Of a stretch of DNA of 24,866 bases, positions 20,904 to 24,866 are shown one piece after another. The stretch lies in NCBI GenBank assembly GCA_900541345.1, contig UQJE01000033.1, positions 1-24,866 of the forward strand. The letters run 5' to 3'. Made by a program: the position numbers and the translations under genes. Position 1 is the stretch's first letter; every line of letters begins with the position of its first letter. The DNA comes from an uncultured Blautia sp. Its GTDB lineage: Bacteria > Bacillota > Clostridia > Lachnospirales > Lachnospiraceae. The notes under the pieces are model-generated. The model ran no database searches, was not told the origin of the DNA, and saw only the letters and a program-made list of their open reading frames with translations.

Positions 20904-22639
20904 AGCACAGAAAAACCGTAAAGCGTGTTTTGGAATATATTCGTCCCTATGGATTTAAGATTATAGAAATGCTGATTCTGGCAGTAATTACGGTTGCCTT
21001 TACCTTATACACTCCGATTTTGATCGGACGGGGAGTTGATTATATCGTAGGTCCGGGAGAAGTATGGAGCGAAAAACTTTTTAAAATTCTTTTGCAGCTT
21101 GGTGTTGTTATTCTGGGGACTGCTGTTTCCCAGTGGCTTATGAATCTGCTTACAAATCAGGTTACATATCGTGTTGTGCAGGATATAAGAAGCCGTGCGT
21201 TTTCTCATTTGCAGGAAGTTCCGGTATCTTATATGGATGCCAGTCAGCCAGGAGATATTTTAAGTCGGATCGTAGCGGACGTAAGCCAGTTTTCTGACGG
21301 ACTTTTAATGGGATTTACCCAGTTGTTTACAGGTGTGGTAACGATTTTGGGCACAATTGGTTTTATGCTTTCTATCAGTGTGAAAATTTCACTTCTTGTA
21401 ATTGTACTGACACCGGTTTCCCTTTTTGTGGCGAGCTTTATTGCAGGAAGAACCTTTCGTATGTTTAAAGAACAGTCAGAAAAGAGAGCGGAAATGACAT
21501 CTCTTGTAGAGGAGATTGTAGGAAATCAGAAGCTTGTACAGGCGTTTCATTATGAAGAGAGGGCTGAGGAACGATTTGGAAAAGTGAATGAGGAGCTTCG
21601 TGTATGCGGAATTAAGGCTTTATTCTTTTCTTCTATCACAAATCCCTCCACACGTTTTGTAAATGGACTTGTGTATACCGGTGTTGGGATTATGGGAGCC
21701 TTCACTGTCCTTTCCGGAAGAATGACAGTAGGACAGCTTACCAGTTTTTTGAATTATGCAAATCAGTATACGAAACCGTTTAACGAAATTTCAGGTGTTG
21801 TGGCAGAACTTGAAAATGCCCTTGCCTGTGCAAATCGTATTTTTGAGTTCATTGATACTCCGGCAGAGAAGCCGGACGGTAAAGATGCCGTTACAATGGA
21901 ACATGCAGAAGGAGAGGTAAAACTTACAAATCTTTCTTTTTCCTATCAGCCGGAAGTTTCCCTTCTTCAGGACATTAACATTCATGTGAAACCAGGTCAG
22001 AGAATTGCCATTGTAGGACCTACAGGATGCGGAAAAACAACAATCATCAATCTGTTGATGCGTTTTTATGATCCGCAGAAAGGACAGATTGCAGTAGACG
22101 GAATGCCTGCATTAAAAATTACAAGAGACAGCCTTCGGAAAAACTTCGGTATGGTTCTTCAGGATACTTGGCTGAAGGCAGGAACAATAAGAGAGAATAT
22201 TGCATACGGAAAGCCGGATGCTTCTCTGGAAGAGGTGATGGAGGCTGCGAAAAAAGCGCATGCACACAGCTTTATCCGGCGTATGCCAAAGGGATACGAT
22301 ACGGTGATTTCAGAGGGCGGAGGAAATATTTCCCAGGGACAGAAACAGCTTCTCTGTATAGCGAGGGTCATGCTGATGCGCCCCTCCGTCCTAATTCTCG
22401 ATGAGGCAACATCCTCTATTGATACGCGTACAGAAGTTAAGGTACAGAAAGCATTTGAGGAGCTTATGGAAGGAAGGACAAGCTTTATTGTAGCGCACCG
22501 TCTTTCAACTATTCAGGAAGCGGATTTGATTCTTGTTATGAAAGATGGTAATATAATAGAACAGGGCAGACACCGGGAACTGCTTGAGAAGAAGGGCTTT
22601 TATGCACATCTTTACGAAAGCCAGTTTGCAGTGTCCTGA
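20900..22639 (+). CDS. ABC exporter half-transporter, catalytic ATP-site subunit
   Basis: A 579-residue TMD-NBD protein. Walker A is GPTGCGKT (373-380), Walker B VLILDE with E502 intact, and the H-loop IVAHRLST with H533. Its signature is degenerate (ISQGQ, 477-481, rather than LSGGQ). Together with the first half this gives one fully consensus ATP site and one degenerate site, the arrangement of TM288/BmrD-type heterodimers. The ATG at 20900 has AGGAGG ten bases upstream and overlaps the previous stop (ATGA). The longer frame from 20861 runs into the first gene and is not used. Confidence 0.94.
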   Translation: MKHRKTVKRVLEYIRPYGFKIIEMLILAVITVAFTLYTPILIGRGVDYIVGPGEVWSEKLFKILLQLGVVILGTAVSQWLMNLLTNQVTYRVVQDIRSRAFSHLQEVPVSYMDASQPGDILSRIVADVSQFSDGLLMGFTQLFTGVVTILGTIGFMLSISVKISLLVIVLTPVSLFVASFIAGRTFRMFKEQSEKRAEMTSLVEEIVGNQKLVQAFHYEERAEERFGKVNEELRVCGIKALFFSSITNPSTRFVNGLVYTGVGIMGAFTVLSGRMTVGQLTSFLNYANQYTKPFNEISGVVAELENALACANRIFEFIDTPAEKPDGKDAVTMEHAEGEVKLTNLSFSYQPEVSLLQDINIHVKPGQRIAIVGPTGCGKTTIINLLMRFYDPQKGQIAVDGMPALKITRDSLRKNFGMVLQDTWLKAGTIRENIAYGKPDASLEEVMEAAKKAHAHSFIRRMPKGYDTVISEGGGNISQGQKQLLCIARVMLMRPSVLILDEATSSIDTRTEVKVQKAFEELMEGRTSFIVAHRLSTIQEADLILVMKDGNIIEQGRHRELLEKKGFYAHLYESQFAVS

Positions 22640-22662
22640 ATAAAGAAAGACAGGAGAAAAAA

Positions 22663-23136
22663 ATGGAAGAAAATAAGAAAGAAGAAGTGAAGGGTACGCA
22701 GGAAAAGAAAAAATTGTGGGAAACGCTTCCTGTTCGAAGCTGTATGTTAATGTGCCTTGCAGGTCTTTACATTCTGTATACAGGATATAGACTTTGCAAA
22801 AATGTGATAGACGGTGTGGAAGGTGCAAGCTTTGGATTTTTTATCGTGGGTGTCGTTTTTCTTGTTCTTGCAGTAGGAATGTTGTATGTAGGAATTCGAG
22901 GAGTGCTTGCGGACGATAAGAAACAGAAGGCGGAGGCAGCTGCGGCAAAAGAAGCAGCAAAGGCAGAGGAAGTAGAGGGAATTTCTGAAGCAGAAGAGAA
23001 GAATGGAACGGAAAAAGCAGCAGAGGAGTCGAAAGCGACAGTAGAGGAGCCGAAAGAAAAAGGAAAAATGTCCATAAGGGACAGGGCAAATCTGGCAGGC
23101 CGACTTGCAGAAGAAGAGTCTGAAGAGGAAGTCTGA
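22663..23136 (+). CDS. Two-helix membrane protein with acidic C-terminal tail
   Basis: A 157-residue protein. It has a charged head (MEENKKEEVKGTQEKKKLW), two membrane helices (about 30-45 and 60-80), then an alanine/glutamate/lysine-rich cytoplasmic tail (about 90-150) that is probably disordered or coiled coil, ending SIRDRANLAGRLAEEE. I do not recognise a family. CAGGAGA precedes the ATG, 23 bases after the ABC stop, so it belongs to the operon. The repetitive acidic tail may show extra variation between strains. Confidence 0.78.
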   Translation: MEENKKEEVKGTQEKKKLWETLPVRSCMLMCLAGLYILYTGYRLCKNVIDGVEGASFGFFIVGVVFLVLAVGMLYVGIRGVLADDKKQKAEAAAAKEAAKAEEVEGISEAEEKNGTEKAAEESKATVEEPKEKGKMSIRDRANLAGRLAEEESEEEV

Positions 23137-23139
23137 TAT

Positions 23140-23658
23140 ATGAAACTTGTGATTACATTGTTAAAGCCTTTGTCTTTTCTGCCGGCAATCCTTATGATGC
23201 TTTTAATATATGGATTTTCTGCACAGACAGGAGAAGTGTCCGGTGAGCTTTCCTATAAAATCAGCTATCAGATTGTAGAGACGAAAAACGAGATACTGGG
23301 CACAAATAAAAGCTATGATGAGCTGGCGGCAGAGGCGGATTCTATTCACTATTATGTGCGTAAGGCGGCACACATGACGGAATACTGTGCTTTGGCAATT
23401 GCCATTTCCTTTCCTTTATATGTGTATAAAGTAAGAGGTATTTGGCTGGTACTTCTGGCAGGAATGGTATGTGTGGGATTTGCCGGTCTTGACGAGTATC
23501 ATCAGTCTTTTGTAGGAGGGCGAGGTCCTTCTGTAAAAGATGTGGGGATCGACAGCATAGGCGCATTGATTGGGATTATTCTTGTACAGGCGTTCTGTTG
23601 GTCAACCTTACATAATCCGGCAGGAAAAAAGAGAAAAAAGAAGAAACACAGAAAATAG
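23140..23658 (+). CDS. VanZ-like membrane protein
   Basis: A 172-residue protein of the VanZ family (named from the teicoplanin-resistance gene, though most members have other or unknown roles). It has an N-terminal helix (LPAILMMLLIYGFSAQTGE, with FSAQTG typical), the block YVRKAAHMTEYCALA, and the family core LDEYHQSFVGGRGPSVKDVG followed by the helix GIDSIGALIGIILV, closing with a lysine-rich tail. It is three bases past the previous stop, so clearly in the same operon, and a terminator follows at once. Sequence alone does not link it to glycopeptide resistance. Confidence 0.9.
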   Translation: MKLVITLLKPLSFLPAILMMLLIYGFSAQTGEVSGELSYKISYQIVETKNEILGTNKSYDELAAEADSIHYYVRKAAHMTEYCALAIAISFPLYVYKVRGIWLVLLAGMVCVGFAGLDEYHQSFVGGRGPSVKDVGIDSIGALIGIILVQAFCWSTLHNPAGKKRKKKKHRK

Positions 23659-23681
23659 GGGGAGTCATGGACTCCCCTTTT
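23659..23681 (+). terminator. Terminator of the ABC-VanZ operon
   Basis: GGGGAGTC and GACTCCCC form an eight-base stem with loop ATG, followed by TTTT. The minus-strand cotJC remnant ends only four bases beyond, so this hairpin may also end the cotJ transcript. Confidence 0.85.
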
Positions 23682-23684
23682 GGT

Positions 23685-23798
23685 TTATGTCTTTCGGACA
23701 TTCGCTCCACCGTACTGACTCATAATAAACTGTGCCAGTTTTGCATTTGGCTGGGTAATATTCACAGGATATTGTAATCTTTTTTCATAATTCCACAT
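23685..23798 (-). pseudogene. cotJC: CotJC manganese-catalase-like spore coat protein, truncated to 37 codons
   Basis: The frame MWNYEKRLQYPVNITQPNAK, then AQFIMSQYGG, is the conserved N-terminus of CotJC (typical length about 190 residues). After QYGG, where family members go on with P-D-G-E-L, it reads ANVRKT and stops. None of the ferritin-like four-helix bundle with the di-manganese ligands remains; the next bases are the VanZ terminator. The ATG has AAGGAGG about 13 bases upstream and lies four bases after the cotJB stop, so the remnant keeps the operon position. A deletion between cotJC and the VanZ end is the simplest reading. It has no possible catalase activity. Confidence 0.85.
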
Positions 23799-23801
23799 AG
23801 A

Positions 23802-24086
23802 TTATCTGCAACCTCCTTCCTGTTCCCACGGAAATGGCTGTATTGTCCAGTTCCACATATCCTCCCGGCTGCAGGCAGCGGTATCGATGGTGAGAGGACC
23901 GAAGGAGGAAGCATATTCCTTAAGAAGGCGTTTTCGCTCCTCGCTTACTTCCTGGAAAAAAGCGAGTGCTTTTTCATCGCATGGATGGGTATCAAGAAAA
24001 AGGTGAATATCGTTGACTGCGAAGCTGACTTCATTGAGACGTTTTAAAAGTCCGGCTTTTGTCATAGAGGGATTACAGTTACTCAT
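23802..24086 (-). CDS. cotJB: Spore coat protein CotJB
   Basis: A 94-residue protein with the CotJB signature KAGLLKRLNEVSFAVNDIHL, LDTHPCDEKALAFFQE and the aromatic end WNWTIQPFPWEQEGGC. It is expressed in the mother cell and lies in the inner coat. The ATG at 24086 is chosen (AGAGGTG upstream; overlaps the cotJA stop, ATGA). A longer frame from 24122 adds residues that belong to cotJA DNA in another frame. Confidence 0.92.
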   Translation of the reverse strand: MSNCNPSMTKAGLLKRLNEVSFAVNDIHLFLDTHPCDEKALAFFQEVSEERKRLLKEYASSFGPLTIDTAACSREDMWNWTIQPFPWEQEGGCR

Positions 24087-24409
24087 CGGCACACACCTCT
24101 CTTTCCGCAAAATGGCTTGCATAGTACAGGGAAAATAGTTCCCACAGAAAGCGCGTGATCAAGAGAAAACGTTTCTCCGAAGGTCTGACAGGGTACGTAC
24201 GCCATAGCTGGCTCCAGATGTGTAAGATGAGAGTACATTTCCGCATCATGAGAGGGAGAGCCGGGCATTTTACAGTTACATTTTGGTATGTTCCTGCAAG
24301 GACAGGAATCGGATGCTGGTTTCCCCATTTGGGGGAAGTCCTGCCGCATCATACCGCAGGTGCGGTTATAAGGACGGCAGCAGGAAGTGTTCATTTTATA
24401 TCGTTCCAT
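24083..24409 (-). CDS. cotJA: Spore coat-associated protein CotJA
   Basis: A 108-residue protein. The C-terminal half holds the CotJA signature PAMAYVPCQTFGETFSLDHA then SVGTIFPVLCKPF. The N-terminal half is unusually cysteine-rich (SCCRPYNRTCG, SCPCRNIPKCNCKM), more so than short Bacillus CotJA, which suggests metal binding or disulphide cross-linking in the coat. The ATG at 24409 follows AAAGG at normal spacing. The longer frame from 24586 runs back into the TetR gene and is rejected. It is the first gene of the operon, just after a candidate sporulation promoter. Confidence 0.88.
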   Translation of the reverse strand: MERYKMNTSCCRPYNRTCGMMRQDFPQMGKPASDSCPCRNIPKCNCKMPGSPSHDAEMYSHLTHLEPAMAYVPCQTFGETFSLDHALSVGTIFPVLCKPFCGKRGVCR

Positions 24410-24437
24410 GAACAAAACCTTTCTTTTTTGGTTTACA

Positions 24438-24866
24438 TTATATTGTATGACCAGTCTCTGAAATGGTGTTGCTCGGAGATTCAGAAAAGCTTTCCAGAAT
24501 GCGGTCGATGGATTTGTGAAGATATGGCTTATATTCTTCCAAGGAAACCGGCTGCTGATAAAGAATGCAGCTGTAGCAGGTTGCACCTACCAGTTCGATA
24601 ATGGTAAAAAGCATAAGCTCAGGATTTTGGTAGTTCACGCTGCTTTTAGAAAGAAGCTGCAGATAAGAATCGTAAAAGTGATAATCTTCATCTGGCATTT
24701 TTTCTTCAAAAGCTCCCTTAAATACGCCCCATGCCAGATTTTTGGCGATGAAAAGAAGGAGCGAGCGATTTTTAGATAAAACATCCAATATATAATCAAT
24801 AATAAAATGGAGCTGTTCCTCGAAAGAGTGCAGCTCTGTTTTTTTCAGAACTTCATGCGCCTGAAA
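24438..24866 (-). CDS. TetR/AcrR-family regulator, C-terminal part (5' end outside window)
   Basis: The minus frame is open from the window edge to a stop at 24438 (142 codons seen). The segments LHSFEEQLHFIIDYILDVLS, KNRSLLLFIAKNLAWGVFKG and FTIIELVGATCYSCILYQQP resemble the helical ligand-binding and dimer domain of TetR regulators, ending HKSIDRILESFSE. The DNA-binding N-terminus lies beyond the window, so the assignment rests on the ligand domain only. Its 3' end overlaps the promoter of cotJ; the target genes are unknown. Confidence 0.7.
   Translation of the reverse strand, partial: FQAHEVLKKTELHSFEEQLHFIIDYILDVLSKNRSLLLFIAKNLAWGVFKGAFEEKMPDEDYHFYDSYLQLLSKSSVNYQNPELMLFTIIELVGATCYSCILYQQPVSLEEYKPYLHKSIDRILESFSESPSNTISETGHTI
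24442..24468 (-). promoter_or_regulatory. Candidate mother-cell sporulation promoter of cotJ
   Basis: On the minus strand CATACAATA (24449-24441) fits the -10 of both sigma-E (CATACAnT) and sigma-K (CATAnnnTA). An AC-containing stretch lies about 16 bases upstream, but no good sigma-E -35 is seen. The leader to the cotJA ATG would be about 26 bases. Confidence 0.45.

Noticed and set aside
23140..23658. VanZ-like gene as evidence of glycopeptide resistance
   Set aside because: VanZ-family proteins are widespread without vanHAX; none of those genes is in the window.
24410..24586. N-terminal extension of CotJA to 24586
   Set aside because: This DNA codes the TetR-type protein in another frame; CotJA homology and a ribosome site begin at 24409.

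Overview
The window reads as a chromosomal segment of an anaerobic, low-to-moderate GC Firmicute, most likely a Lachnospiraceae member (Blautia-like; inferred from protein style, not proven). Pointers are the cotJ spore-coat operon, DUF378, DUF3784 and DUF5067 proteins, a VanZ-like protein, strong AGGAGG ribosome sites and consensus sigma-A promoters. No phage, IS element, CRISPR array or rRNA was seen. The material is mostly core-like, but it carries an unusual number of damaged genes (trmL, glyA, cotJC) and one 51-bp tandem-repeat array.

Layout. 1-5008 (all minus): an edge-truncated PAS-GGDEF-EAL protein behind a nitroreductase, and an operon of a B12-binding radical SAM protein, a 34-residue membrane peptide, an AIR-synthase C-terminal-domain protein and a frameshifted trmL, with promoter and terminator both visible. 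5054-6486 (minus): a GNAT acetyltransferase, a DUF4406-like protein and eight tandem 51-bp repeats with a leftward promoter. 6538-8930 (plus): DUF3784 membrane protein, a GNAT-methyltransferase fusion and a Crp/Fnr regulator. 8929-11794 (minus): trxA, an unusual thioredoxin reductase that seems to lack NADPH-binding motifs, an RsgI-like anti-sigma factor, an ECF sigma factor and a small secreted cysteine-rich protein. 11844-12330: a glyA remnant that keeps a promoter but has lost about two thirds of the gene.

12410-13943 (plus): tRNA-Phe, a strong terminator, then an O-acetylhomoserine sulfhydrylase gene. 13971-15988: two divergent cell-wall lytic genes (3D-domain protein and lysozyme-like protein), the second apparently leaderless. 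16045-16213: tRNA-Gly. 16221-17907 (minus): a 55-residue protein coupled to DUF378, and a DUF5067 protein. 17901-23681 (plus): a lysophospholipase-like hydrolase, then an operon of a small lipoprotein, the two halves of a heterodimeric ABC exporter, a two-helix membrane protein and a VanZ-like protein. 23685-24866 (minus): cotJA, cotJB, a cotJC cut to 37 codons, and the 3' part of a TetR-type regulator.

How genes may work together: the thioredoxin system lies beside a Crp/Fnr regulator and has a palindrome about 41 bases upstream of its predicted transcription start. The sigma/anti-sigma pair is co-transcribed with an exported protein from a possible ECF-type promoter. The ABC halves have complementary degenerate and canonical ATP sites, as expected for an obligate heterodimer. 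The DUF5067 gene and the hydrolase are fired from divergent promoters whose -35 boxes overlap. All functional statements rest on reading the sequence by eye; no database search was run.
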